Part shown: piece after piece, positions 25,105 to 33,680 of the stretch
Layout: each line of letters starts with the position of its first letter
Position numbering within the stretch: position 1 is the stretch's first letter
NCBI GenBank assembly: GCA_964520985.1
Contig: CAZFPB010000001.1
Coordinates: 868,001 to 932,000 of the forward strand
DNA: 64,000 bases
Direction of reading: 5' to 3'
From: CAYSGL01 sp964520985
GTDB lineage: Bacteria; Pseudomonadota; Alphaproteobacteria; Micavibrionales; Micavibrionaceae
Notes under the pieces: model-generated
The model's database searches: none
What the model was told of the DNA's origin: nothing
Seen by the model: the letters and a program-made list of their open reading frames with translations, nothing else
Program-made: the position numbers and the translations under genes

Positions 25105-25122
25105 CCCGCGGAATTCCGCGGG
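25105..25122. repeat. Perfect 18-bp palindrome
   Basis: CCCGCGGAATTCCGCGGG, 35 nt after the stop of the small gene. It forms a very stable hairpin but lacks a following T-run, so it is a weak candidate terminator for the small gene. Confidence 0.4.
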
Positions 25123-25279
25123 TCTGCTGGAATCTATTCAGTTCGTTCGGCGTATTTTTTTGTGAAGGGTCTCTCTCCGGCAGCCCTTTCGCCCCAGCGC
25201 GCGCCGCGCCGGGTACAGGGGTATGACATCCGCTCCGCCAGACCGACCCTCCCGCTAAAATTGGTTGGCCCCAGAGAAC

Positions 25280-25300
25280 AAAAAACCCGCAGAACGCGGG
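25280..25300 (-). terminator. Intrinsic terminator on the minus strand
   Basis: Read on the minus strand, CCCGC-GTTCT-GCGGG is followed by six T. No minus-strand gene lies directly before it; the nearest is uvrB, more than 1 kb away across the DUF2971 gene. It may be the original uvrB terminator, displaced by an insertion. Confidence 0.7.
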
Positions 25301-25406
25301 CGCATGGATGGTGTTGATGGAGTAATTATAGCATAGAATGCAATTAGTAAGAAATAAAATTATATGTAATCACAGTGAGTTGGAAAAGCTATACAAGGAA
25401 ATATAA

Positions 25407-26372
25407 ATGGACAACTTTGAAAAACAAAACCAAGAGATTCTTCTTAAAATATTTTTTTCAAAAATATTTTTGCATCAAAATAGAATTAAAGAAGAAAATA
25501 AAAGGTTTGTTCATTATACAACAGCGGAATCTGCATACAAAATAATAGAAAGCAAAAAAGTATTTCTTAGAAACACTAAAACCATGAATGATTTCTCAGA
25601 GGTTCAACATGGCATAGATTGCTTAATTGAAACTTACAATAATTCAGATGTCGGCCACGAGTTTAGAGAATTACTTGAAAAAATTCATCCTGGAATAACA
25701 AAAAAGTTAGAAGGCCACTTCAATGGATGGCAACCATCTTTTAAAAATCAATCATTTATTTTTTCAATTTCAGAACACGAAGACAATGAAGACTCATTAG
25801 GTAGATTATCCATGTGGAGAGCCTACGGAAAAGGAACTGGTGTAGCATTAGTATTAAATAGCTTTCCTTTTTTACAAGAAAACGATCATTTATCAGCATA
25901 TACCGTGAAAGTTGAATATATAAGCTCCGACGATTATTCTAAAAGTTTAAGACAAATAACAGATGGGTTAATAGATAACTTTGATCTTATAAAATCACTA
26001 AGTGAAGATCACCTAATTCGCATTATCTTCGATGTTTTTAAATTTACAGCGCTATCGGCAAAACATAAAGGTTTTAGCGAAGAGCAAGAATGGAGAGTGA
26101 TTTATAATCCGGAATTGGAACCATCAAACTATATAGACCATGAAGTACATATATTAAACGGATTACCGCAAGAAGTTCATTGCATAAAACTTCAAAATAT
26201 CCCTGAGATTAACTTAATGGGAACAGAAGTTTCAGAGATATTAGATAGAATTATAATAGGCCCCTCTGATTATGCGGATACCATATACAAAGCTTTTGAA
26301 TACTTATTAAAAGGAAATGGTATTAGCAATCCAAGAGAAAAAATATTCATTTCAAGCATTCCTCTCCGCTAA
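25407..26372 (+). CDS. DUF2971 family protein in AT-rich insert
   Basis: A 321-residue protein with the DUF2971 pattern: FVHYTTAESAYKIIESKKVF with MNDFSEVQHG near the N-terminus, then FIFSISEHEDNEDSLGRLSM followed by WRAYGKGTGVALVL, and EEQEWRVIY later. Function of the family is not established; members are often found in variable islands, sometimes with defence genes. Base composition and codons (AAA, AAT, ATA, AGA) differ sharply from uvrB and the preceding genes, which suggests recent transfer. It ends 2 nt from the uvrB stop (convergent). No toxin or antitoxin partner is visible. Confidence 0.8.
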   Translation: MDNFEKQNQEILLKIFFSKIFLHQNRIKEENKRFVHYTTAESAYKIIESKKVFLRNTKTMNDFSEVQHGIDCLIETYNNSDVGHEFRELLEKIHPGITKKLEGHFNGWQPSFKNQSFIFSISEHEDNEDSLGRLSMWRAYGKGTGVALVLNSFPFLQENDHLSAYTVKVEYISSDDYSKSLRQITDGLIDNFDLIKSLSEDHLIRIIFDVFKFTALSAKHKGFSEEQEWRVIYNPELEPSNYIDHEVHILNGLPQEVHCIKLQNIPEINLMGTEVSEILDRIIIGPSDYADTIYKAFEYLLKGNGISNPREKIFISSIPLR

Positions 26373-26374
26373 AA

Positions 26375-28522
26375 TCACCGCTTCTTACTCACCCGCCCCT
26401 TTTTCTCGGACTTAGTCGGCGCGCTGGAATTTTGGGACCAGCCGTTTGCTAATCTCGGCGCAGTCATACTGCCTTCGATGCCGAGGTCCATGGCTTCCAG
26501 GCGGCGGAGCTGGTCGCGTAGGCGGCCGGCTTCTTCGAATTCGAGGTCGGCGGCGGCTTTGCGCATCTGGTCGCCGAGCTTCTTGATCTGTTTTTGCAGC
26601 GCGGCGGGGTTAAGCAGCAATTCCTGATCGGTATCGTTGAGACCGTAATAATCGCCCGCCAGCGCCTGTTCACGCAGGCCGCCCATCGCATCGCCGATGG
26701 CTTTGCGGATACCGACCGGCGTGATGTTGTGCAGCGTGTTATAGGCCACCTGTTTTTCGCGGCGGCGGTCGGTTTCTTCGAGCGCGCCTTTCATGGCGTC
26801 GGTCATTTTATCGGCATAGAGAATAACGCGGCCTTCGAGGTTCCGCGCGGCGCGGCCGATCGTCTGGATCAGCGAGGTCTTGGAACGCAGATAGCCTTCT
26901 TTGTCCGCATCGAGAATGGCGACCAGCATACATTCGGGAATATCGAGCCCTTCGCGCAGCAGGTTGATGCCGACCAAAATATCGAACGCGCCGAGACGCA
27001 GGTCGCGCATGATTTCAATCCGCTCAAGCGTGTCGATGTCGGAGTGCATGTAGCGCACCCTCAATCCGTTTTCGGTGAGATATTCGGTGAGGGCTTCGGC
27101 CATTTTTTTGGTGAGGGTGGTGACGAGGATGCGCCCGCCCTTCTCGATCACGATTTTGCATTCGGCCATCAGATCGTCGATCTGGTGCTCGGTCGGTTTG
27201 ATTTCGACGGGCGGATCGATGAGGCCGGTGGGGCGGACGATCTGTTCAGCAAAAACGCCGCCGGTCTGTTCCAGCTCATACGCGCCGGGCGTGGCGGAGA
27301 CGTAGACGGTCTGGCCGCGCAGGGCATTGAATTCTTCAAACTTCAGCGGCCGGTTATCCATGGCGGCGGGCACGCGGAAGCCATATTCCACCAGCGTGGA
27401 TTTGCGCGCGCGGTCACCCTTATACATCGCGCCCAGTTGCGGCACCATGACGTGGCTTTCATCGAGGATGATGAGCGCGTTATCGGGGAGATATTCGATA
27501 AGCGTCGGCGGCGCGGTGCCGGGCGCGCGGCCCGTGAGGTAGCGCGAATAGTTTTCAATCCCGGCGCAGGTGCCGGTGGCGAGCAGCATTTCGAGATCGA
27601 AGGTAGTGCGTTGTTTGAGGCGTTGCGCTTCGAGCAGCTTGCCTTCGCTTTCGAAATACGCGACCTGATTGATCATGTCTTCCTTGATCTGGCGGATCGC
27701 CTGCGCCATCGTCGGGCCGGGCGTAATGTAGTGCGAGTTCGCGTAGATGCGCACGCCTTCGAGCCGCGCATGCTTCTCGCCGGTCAGCGCATCGAATTCG
27801 ACAATCTCTTCCAGCTCGTCGCCGAAGAGATTAAAGCGCCACGCGGAATCTTCCATGTGCGAGGGAAACAGCTCGACCGTGTCGCCGCGCACGCGGAAGG
27901 TGCCGCGCTCGAACGCGATATCGTTGCGTTTGTAATGCAGGGTGATGAATTGGGCGATTAGTTGCTGGCGGTCGAGTTTATCGCCTTTGCGCATATCGAC
28001 GGTCATCGCCTGGTAATCTTCTTTGGAGCCGATACCGTAGATGCACGAGACCGACGCGACGATGATGACGTCTTTGCGTTCGAACAGCGAGCGCGTAGCA
28101 GCGTGGCGCATGCGGTCGATCTGTTCGTTGATCGAGGAATCTTTTTCGATGAAGGTGTCGGTGCGGGCGACGTAGGCCTCTGGCTGGTAGTAATCGTAGT
28201 ACGAGACGAAATATTCCACGGCGTTGTCGGGGAAGAAGGCCTTCATCTCGCCATAGAGCTGCGCCGCGAGGGTTTTGTTGGGCGCGAGGATCAGCGCCGG
28301 GCGCTGCGTTTCCTGAATGACATGCGCCATGGTGAAGGTCTTGCCCGATCCCGTGACGCCGAGAAGCACCTGATCCGACAGGCCCGCTTCGATGCCGTCC
28401 ACAAGCTGTTTGATAGCCGTGGGCTGATCGCCCGACGGCTCAAACTCCGAGGCAATTTTAAAGGGCGGCGAGGCTTCCATCGGAACACTCGCGGCCTGAT
28501 TCAGTTCGACAACTCCGCGCAT
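26375..28522 (-). CDS. uvrB: UvrABC system protein B
   Basis: Damage-verifying helicase-like subunit of nucleotide excision repair that recruits UvrC. The 715 residues show the Walker A GVTGSGKTFTM, the beta-hairpin region with YYDYYQPEAYV, the DESHV Walker B box, SATPGAYEL, helicase motifs V/VI (GINLLREGLDIPE, QTIGRAARN), and a C-terminal UVR motif (ADLEFEEAGRLRDQLRRLE) that binds UvrC. An internal ATG at codon 15 is an alternative start and fits the conserved N-terminus (PFKIASEFEPSGDQP) better. The DUF2971 gene converges on it. Confidence 0.97.
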   Translation of the reverse strand: MRGVVELNQAASVPMEASPPFKIASEFEPSGDQPTAIKQLVDGIEAGLSDQVLLGVTGSGKTFTMAHVIQETQRPALILAPNKTLAAQLYGEMKAFFPDNAVEYFVSYYDYYQPEAYVARTDTFIEKDSSINEQIDRMRHAATRSLFERKDVIIVASVSCIYGIGSKEDYQAMTVDMRKGDKLDRQQLIAQFITLHYKRNDIAFERGTFRVRGDTVELFPSHMEDSAWRFNLFGDELEEIVEFDALTGEKHARLEGVRIYANSHYITPGPTMAQAIRQIKEDMINQVAYFESEGKLLEAQRLKQRTTFDLEMLLATGTCAGIENYSRYLTGRAPGTAPPTLIEYLPDNALIILDESHVMVPQLGAMYKGDRARKSTLVEYGFRVPAAMDNRPLKFEEFNALRGQTVYVSATPGAYELEQTGGVFAEQIVRPTGLIDPPVEIKPTEHQIDDLMAECKIVIEKGGRILVTTLTKKMAEALTEYLTENGLRVRYMHSDIDTLERIEIMRDLRLGAFDILVGINLLREGLDIPECMLVAILDADKEGYLRSKTSLIQTIGRAARNLEGRVILYADKMTDAMKGALEETDRRREKQVAYNTLHNITPVGIRKAIGDAMGGLREQALAGDYYGLNDTDQELLLNPAALQKQIKKLGDQMRKAAADLEFEEAGRLRDQLRRLEAMDLGIEGSMTAPRLANGWSQNSSAPTKSEKKGRVSKKR

Positions 28523-28558
28523 GCGAAGAATATAGGGTGACCCAACGGAAAAGGAAAG

Positions 28559-28786
28559 TTACGGATGGCGCCCGTTTACGATAGCAGGACGGTTATTATA
28601 GTCGATGATACCTTTGGTGCCGGTTGGCAACGTGTCAGCCACCGCTTTGTTAAAAGCGGCGCGGTTACGGCCCAGTATACCGCCCATGCCGGGCATGGTT
28701 GCGGACACCACCATGTAACGGTGGTGGTTTTCGTCCCAGAGCGGTTTGATCAAGACGTTGGCTGACATGGGGATAGTCTGGCCCAT
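28559..28786 (-). CDS. Small unknown protein upstream of uvrB
   Basis: A possible 75-residue protein (MVVSATMPGMGGILGRNRAA region), not recognised, in the same direction as uvrB and 36 nt before it. It has no signal or membrane span. The ribosome site is weak, so it may be translated from the second ATG (codon 7). Kept because codon use fits the neighbours and the region is otherwise empty. Confidence 0.4.
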   Translation of the reverse strand: MGQTIPMSANVLIKPLWDENHHRYMVVSATMPGMGGILGRNRAAFNKAVADTLPTGTKGIIDYNNRPAIVNGRHP

Positions 28787-28876
28787 TTTACGCCCGGGCG
28801 CAATACGGAAAAGGCTTCATGTTTTGCCAAGTATATGTTATGACTATACAAAGTTATTCTCTGTACAGGCGTATTT

Positions 28877-30022
28877 ATGAGTAAAAACAAAGGTATTGTG
28901 CCAACCGACCAGCTCGCGGCGGGCGATATCATCGATTATGCCGCGCGGTATGGCTCCGTCGCACCCGCCGGGTCGCGCACGATGGCCAAGGGCCTCGTCT
29001 ATCACGTGATCTATGATTCCCAGAACAATGACGCCGTGCGCGGCTTCTTCATGCTGGAAATCGTGCCGCAATCGGTGGCGCGCAAATACACCGACAAAGC
29101 GTTTCCGCTGGAGAGCGCCGGCACCGGCCTGCCCGGCAAAGAGAGCTGGGCCATCGTGATCGAGCCTGTGCAACTGGACAACAGCCCGCAGAGTTTTCTG
29201 CGCGATGCGGAATTCACGCAGCGGTATGGCGCGATCAGCCCGGCAACCGAAGACGCGCTGGAAAAACATATGAATGCGTATGGGGGCGAAGAGAAACTGT
29301 TCCGTCATATGCTCGACTTCAAAGGCATTGCCCCGGAAAAATGGGACGATCTTGATGTTTATAATAAACCGCGTCCGGAAAAACCCGGCGAGTTCGATGC
29401 GCAAAAACCAGAAAAAACCGGCAAGACGCGTAAACGCGCCAACCGCGACAAAGGCGGCACGATGGTGCCGGATATCTCGCTGGTGCATGCCGTGCAAGGG
29501 CTGGCGCTGGACGAACGGATAGCGTCAGCTTTTACGCAACCCGCCGCGTTGCCGGGGATTGAAAGCCTGCGCGATGTCTGGGCCATGATCGCCAAAGAGC
29601 CGGACAGACTGGAAAAATATCTGGCGCAACAGCCTTCGGCGCGCGTGGACGTTTCTTTCAGCGAGGTGAAAGACGATCTGTTCCCGGCAATTTTTAACGG
29701 GCTTCAGCAGCCGCGCAGTGAGGCTGTGTTGCCTGTGAAAACTTTGCAGGAAGCGTATGATCTGGTGACGCAGCGCCCGCATGAATTACCGCAGTATAAA
29801 TATATGGGCCCCGCCAACAGCGAACTGGCGATCGAACAGATTACAGGCCTGTATGAAACAAAAGCCGGAGCGGTGATTTCCCCGGCGAGCGCCCTGCTCC
29901 AGATCAAAACAGCGTGGAAAAAACTGGGAGATCATTACCTCGCCGCCACGCGCGCAGAACCAATTCCCGATACGCTCAAAACATCCGACGGCAAGCCTTT
30001 ATGGGTTTTGCGCAAACTGTAA
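28877..30022 (+). CDS. Unknown 381-residue protein
   Basis: Not recognised. Residues 1-160 (IVPTDQLAAGDIIDYAARYG ... SWAIVIEPVQLDNSPQSFLR) look like a compact alpha/beta domain, followed by a basic linker (KTGKTRKRANRDKGG, about 177-197) and a helical C-terminal half. Soluble, no signal peptide. Its stop is one nt away from that of the convergent gene. Function unknown. Confidence 0.65.
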   Translation: MSKNKGIVPTDQLAAGDIIDYAARYGSVAPAGSRTMAKGLVYHVIYDSQNNDAVRGFFMLEIVPQSVARKYTDKAFPLESAGTGLPGKESWAIVIEPVQLDNSPQSFLRDAEFTQRYGAISPATEDALEKHMNAYGGEEKLFRHMLDFKGIAPEKWDDLDVYNKPRPEKPGEFDAQKPEKTGKTRKRANRDKGGTMVPDISLVHAVQGLALDERIASAFTQPAALPGIESLRDVWAMIAKEPDRLEKYLAQQPSARVDVSFSEVKDDLFPAIFNGLQQPRSEAVLPVKTLQEAYDLVTQRPHELPQYKYMGPANSELAIEQITGLYETKAGAVISPASALLQIKTAWKKLGDHYLAATRAEPIPDTLKTSDGKPLWVLRKL

Positions 30023-30023
30023 T

Positions 30024-30803
30024 TTATTGAATGAGCGAAGCCGTCTTCGGGTCGGACTCGATCAGCGAGGAATCGACCGTGTTGACATAGCCGAGCAGGT
30101 TGGCGCGAAAGCGCGCGGCATTGGGCTGGCTTCTCAAAAAGGCGCCGAAGGAGGAAAAGAACGAGCGGGAGAGCCCACCTTTTTCCACGCTGATGCGATC
30201 CCGCTTCATATCATAAAGCAGTTGCTCTTCAAACGGGGCCTGCCCGCCGGGCGTCTGGGCAATCAGGCGGACTTTGTAATGAGCAAACAGGCGCGGCCAA
30301 GGATTACGGCCCAGACGCGGATTATTCACAATCGGCTCGATCCCGCCCAGCGAAAAAGCGCGGCGCAGGAAGCGGGCGACCCGGGGATCGAGCCCCTCTT
30401 CCGTGCGGACAGTCTGCGATAAATCGGCACCGGCCCAAAGCAGCAGGATCGCGGTAATGTCGGAATCAGTCTGGGCATAATTGGCGAAGATCGCGGCATC
30501 GTCTTTCTCACTGAAGGCCTGCACTTTGTCGCGCAAGGCTTTGTTATCCTTCATCGCGGACTGCAAAGACGGCAGACGCCCCACCGGCGGCAGGTTGAAG
30601 CCACGTTCGCTTCGCCATTCTTCGGGTTCCGGCGACGCTACTGCTTTGTCCTCGACCATCACAATGTCCTGCTGCTGCCAGTCCGGCGTCTTTTTATGAT
30701 AGAAACCAATAAACAGCGCGACGAAGATGACAAATCCGGCGATCCCCGCCGCAAATACAGCAAAAGGCGATGATTTTTTGATCGGCAAAGTGGGTTTCAT
30801 CAT
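30024..30803 (-). CDS. Unknown membrane-anchored protein
   Basis: A 259-residue protein with a single N-terminal membrane helix (FAVFAAGIAGFVIFVALFIG) after a short basic start, so it is anchored in the inner membrane with a periplasmic domain of about 220 residues. No family recognised. It is divergent from the nitroreductase gene with about 44 nt between starts. Confidence 0.65.
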   Translation of the reverse strand: MMKPTLPIKKSSPFAVFAAGIAGFVIFVALFIGFYHKKTPDWQQQDIVMVEDKAVASPEPEEWRSERGFNLPPVGRLPSLQSAMKDNKALRDKVQAFSEKDDAAIFANYAQTDSDITAILLLWAGADLSQTVRTEEGLDPRVARFLRRAFSLGGIEPIVNNPRLGRNPWPRLFAHYKVRLIAQTPGGQAPFEEQLLYDMKRDRISVEKGGLSRSFFSSFGAFLRSQPNAARFRANLLGYVNTVDSSLIESDPKTASLIQ

Positions 30804-30847
30804 AGTGGATTCAGTGTAGCATGAGGACCGATCAAAGGAAAAATACC

Positions 30848-31447
30848 ATGTCCGATACGCTCTACACCGGGGTGAAAAGCCCGGCCCTGCTCGATTACCT
30901 GCAAAAGCGCCGCTCGTGCAAGATCGCCCATATGGGCGAACCGGGCCCGGGCGCGGAGGAGATCTCCCTCCTCCTTGAAGCGGGCGCGCGCATTCCCGAC
31001 CACGGCAAACTGTTCCCGTGGCGGTTCGTGGTATTTACGGGCGAGGCGCGCAAGCGTTTTGGCGATGAGGTTTTGCGCAAAGCGTACCTGTTTGAAAATA
31101 GCGAGGCGATGCCGGCGAAACTCGATCTGGAAGCGGAACGCCTGCTGCGCGCGCCGTGCGTGATTGCCGTGATCTCCAAACCGCAACCGTCGGAAAAAGT
31201 ACCCGTCTGGGAGCAGCAGATGAGCGCGGGCGCGGCGGCGTATAATATCTGCCTAGCCGCAAATGCGCTCGGCTATGGCACCAACTGGCTGACCGAATGG
31301 TTTAGTTTTAATTCGGTCGTTAATGAGGCGCTGGATGTAAAGAACGACGATAAAATCGTTGGCTTTATCTATATCGGCACACCGACCGAAGCCACCGAAG
31401 AGCGGCCACGCCCGGGCATGAAAGATATCGTCACTTACTGGCGTTAG
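30848..31447 (+). CDS. Nitroreductase family protein
   Basis: FMN-dependent NAD(P)H oxidoreductase of the short YdjA-like group. From the ATG at 30848 (preceded by AAAGGAAAA) the protein has 199 residues. Features: RRSCKIAHMGEPGP at the start of the fold, the FMN/substrate region ARIPDHGKLFPWRFVVF, MSAGAAAYNICLAANALGYG and the glycine-rich C-terminus FIYIGTPTE. The natural substrate is unknown. It converges on lysS with a TTAG stop overlap. Confidence 0.88.
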   Translation: MSDTLYTGVKSPALLDYLQKRRSCKIAHMGEPGPGAEEISLLLEAGARIPDHGKLFPWRFVVFTGEARKRFGDEVLRKAYLFENSEAMPAKLDLEAERLLRAPCVIAVISKPQPSEKVPVWEQQMSAGAAAYNICLAANALGYGTNWLTEWFSFNSVVNEALDVKNDDKIVGFIYIGTPTEATEERPRPGMKDIVTYWR

Positions 31448-32937
31448 TCTTTTTTCGGACGCAGGGTCGGGAAAGCGATGACGTCGCGGATGTTTTGCGA
31501 GTTGGTCAGCAGCATCGCGAGACGGTCGATCCCCATGCCCCAGCCACCGCACGGCGGCAGGCCGTATTCGAGGGCGAGCACGTAATCGTCGTCCATCATC
31601 TGCGCTTCTTCATCGCCGGCATCGCGCTGGGCGACTTGCTCTTCAAAGCGCATACGCTGGATCTTCGGATCGTTCAGCTCGGTAAAGGCATTGGCAATTT
31701 CCCAGCCGTTGCAGAAGGTCTCGAAACGCTCGACCAGACGCGGATTATTGCGGTGGACTTTGGCCAGCGGGGAGATTTCCATCGGGTGGTCGGTGACGTG
31801 CGTTGGATTGGTCAGCGTCTTTTCGACTTTTTCCTCGAACATCGCCTCGACCACCTGACCCCAGTTGGATTTCGGGTCGATCTTCACGCCGAGTTTTAAC
31901 GCGGCGGCAAGAGCGTCCTGCGCGGTTTCGAAGCTGAGGAAATCAACGCCTGTCTGTTCTTTGACGGCATCGACCATCGTCACGCGGCGCCACGGGCGGG
32001 TGAAGTCGATCTGTTTGTCTTCGAACGGAATGACGAGCGAACCATGAACTTCCTGCACGCATTTGCACACAAGGTCTTCGATCAATTCCATGATGTCGTT
32101 GTAATCGGTATAGGCATGGTAGCCTTCGATCGAGGTGAATTCCGGGTTGTGCTTGATCGAAATCCCTTCATTGCGGAAGATGCGGCCGATTTCATAGACC
32201 GCGTCGGCAAGGCCGCCGACGATCAGGCGTTTCAGCGGCAGTTCGGTCGCGATACGCAGGAAGAAATCTTCGCCCAAAGCATTGTGGTGTGTCATGAACG
32301 GCTTGGCGGATGCGCCGCCCATGATGGATTGCAGGACAGGTGTTTCCACCTCGATCGCGCCCATGCCATCCATGTAATTGCGGATGAAGGAGACGATTTT
32401 GGAGCGCGTGCGCAGCGTCACGCGGCTTTCTTCGTTCATGATTAAATCAAGATAACGCTGGCGGTAGCGCTGCTCGACGTCCGAGAGACCGTGATATTTT
32501 TCCGGGAGTGGTTGCAGCGATTTGGTCAGCATGACGGCCGAGGTGGTGCGTACTGACAACTCGCCGCGCGGGGTGCGGCGGATGGTGCCTTCGGCGCCGA
32601 TAATGTCGCCGATGTCAAAATAATCAAGTACGGACAGCGCCGCCTCATCCATGGAATCCTTATGGCAGAATACCTGAATTTTGCCCGACGCATCCATCAG
32701 GTCGATAAACATGCCGTTGTTGCGCATCGCCATGATACGGCCCGCGACCCGCACGACGTCCTGCGTTTCCGCGCCGTTTTCCAGAGCCGCATATTTATTC
32801 TGCAGCTCTACCGCCTGATGGGTGCGGTCGAACACGTGCGGATAAGGGTTGATCCCGGCCTTGATCAGGCCCTGAAGCTTTTGTTCTTTGGCTTCATGGG
32901 GGGTCAGGGCTTCGGATTTGGCTTGGGGCTGTGTCAT
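31444..32937 (-). CDS. lysS: Lysyl-tRNA synthetase, class II
   Basis: Charges tRNA-Lys. The 497 residues show an N-terminal OB-fold anticodon-binding domain (about 60-170) and a class II catalytic core: motif 2 region EIGRIFRNEGISIKHNPEFT and motif 3 GGWGMGIDRLAMLLT. Length is typical of the class II form; most alphaproteobacteria instead carry the class I enzyme, so its presence is a taxonomic hint. No T-box or other leader was seen. Confidence 0.96.
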   Translation of the reverse strand: MTQPQAKSEALTPHEAKEQKLQGLIKAGINPYPHVFDRTHQAVELQNKYAALENGAETQDVVRVAGRIMAMRNNGMFIDLMDASGKIQVFCHKDSMDEAALSVLDYFDIGDIIGAEGTIRRTPRGELSVRTTSAVMLTKSLQPLPEKYHGLSDVEQRYRQRYLDLIMNEESRVTLRTRSKIVSFIRNYMDGMGAIEVETPVLQSIMGGASAKPFMTHHNALGEDFFLRIATELPLKRLIVGGLADAVYEIGRIFRNEGISIKHNPEFTSIEGYHAYTDYNDIMELIEDLVCKCVQEVHGSLVIPFEDKQIDFTRPWRRVTMVDAVKEQTGVDFLSFETAQDALAAALKLGVKIDPKSNWGQVVEAMFEEKVEKTLTNPTHVTDHPMEISPLAKVHRNNPRLVERFETFCNGWEIANAFTELNDPKIQRMRFEEQVAQRDAGDEEAQMMDDDYVLALEYGLPPCGGWGMGIDRLAMLLTNSQNIRDVIAFPTLRPKKD

Positions 32938-32992
32938 TTTAATAAATTCATGATATTATGGGTGAATGAGACACCAATTTGGCCATAAATCC

Positions 32993-33679
32993 ATGAAAAA
33001 GCAAGATAATCATCGCGCAAACGAGCGTGGTAGCGCGGTTATGATCGTCTTTATACTGATCGCCCTGTTCGCCGCCCTGACCGCCATGATGGTCCGTGGC
33101 TCCCGGGTTGGGGAAACGACAGTGGGCACGGAGCAGAACGACCTCGCCGCCGCGGAAATCATCGATTACCTGACAAAAGTACGCAACGCTTACAAAATGC
33201 TGTTAATCAACGGTTGTACGCCGGAAACGATTGATTTTACCAATTCTATCTATCTCACCAATGATGGTGATCCTCTAGAAACAGCGCCCGCATCCACAAG
33301 CGCCGACTGCAAATTCTACTCAGCGGAAGGTGGCGGCATAAAACCTCAAACATTTGATTCCTTTGTTGCCTATAAGAATGTCGGCAGCGGCGCTAGCTCC
33401 CTTACTGGACATTTTGCCATGAGAATGATTGTTGTAGATGGCGCAGGCACCGCCGCCAAAGATCCCGCTTACTACACATCCGGCTTTAAGCTGAGCGTCT
33501 GTCTGGCCGTGTTAAACTCAATTGCCGGCAGCAAAAAATACACAACAGTTCCAACGGAATTGTATAATTCTTCAGGCAGCGACCCGTTGATCAGGCCGGA
33601 AAATAACGCCGTCTTTGCGGTTAAATTGGTTGCCTCGAACGATTATTGCAACATTGGAATCGTACTGGCGGAATATTAA
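32993..33679 (+). CDS. Pilin-like membrane-anchored protein, first of a pair
   Basis: From the ATG at 32993 the protein has 228 residues; an upstream ATG at 32966 is possible. A short basic start (KKQDNHRANERG) leads into a hydrophobic helix (SAVMIVFILIALFAALTAMM), then a Gly/Ser/Thr-rich domain with a few cysteines. The layout, RG followed by a helix and a globular tail, resembles type IV pilins or pseudopilins, but the conserved Glu at +5 is missing. The next gene has the same layout. No secretion ATPase or peptidase gene is nearby. Confidence 0.6.
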   Translation: MKKQDNHRANERGSAVMIVFILIALFAALTAMMVRGSRVGETTVGTEQNDLAAAEIIDYLTKVRNAYKMLLINGCTPETIDFTNSIYLTNDGDPLETAPASTSADCKFYSAEGGGIKPQTFDSFVAYKNVGSGASSLTGHFAMRMIVVDGAGTAAKDPAYYTSGFKLSVCLAVLNSIAGSKKYTTVPTELYNSSGSDPLIRPENNAVFAVKLVASNDYCNIGIVLAEY

Positions 33680-33680
33680 G

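Larger units (their letters stand above)
25071..25406. other. Intergenic region of about 336 nt with two hairpins
   Basis: Two hairpins, annotated separately, lie in the GC-rich left part (to about 25310). The right part becomes abruptly AT-rich and leads into the DUF2971 gene. No open frame, tRNA or promoter of good quality was found in the GC-rich part. The AT-rich part contains the gene's ribosome site AAGGAAATATAA. Confidence 0.5.

Noticed and set aside
26594..27961. 455-residue open frame antisense to uvrB
   Set aside because: It lies wholly inside uvrB, has composition typical of a reverse-frame shadow and no family signature.
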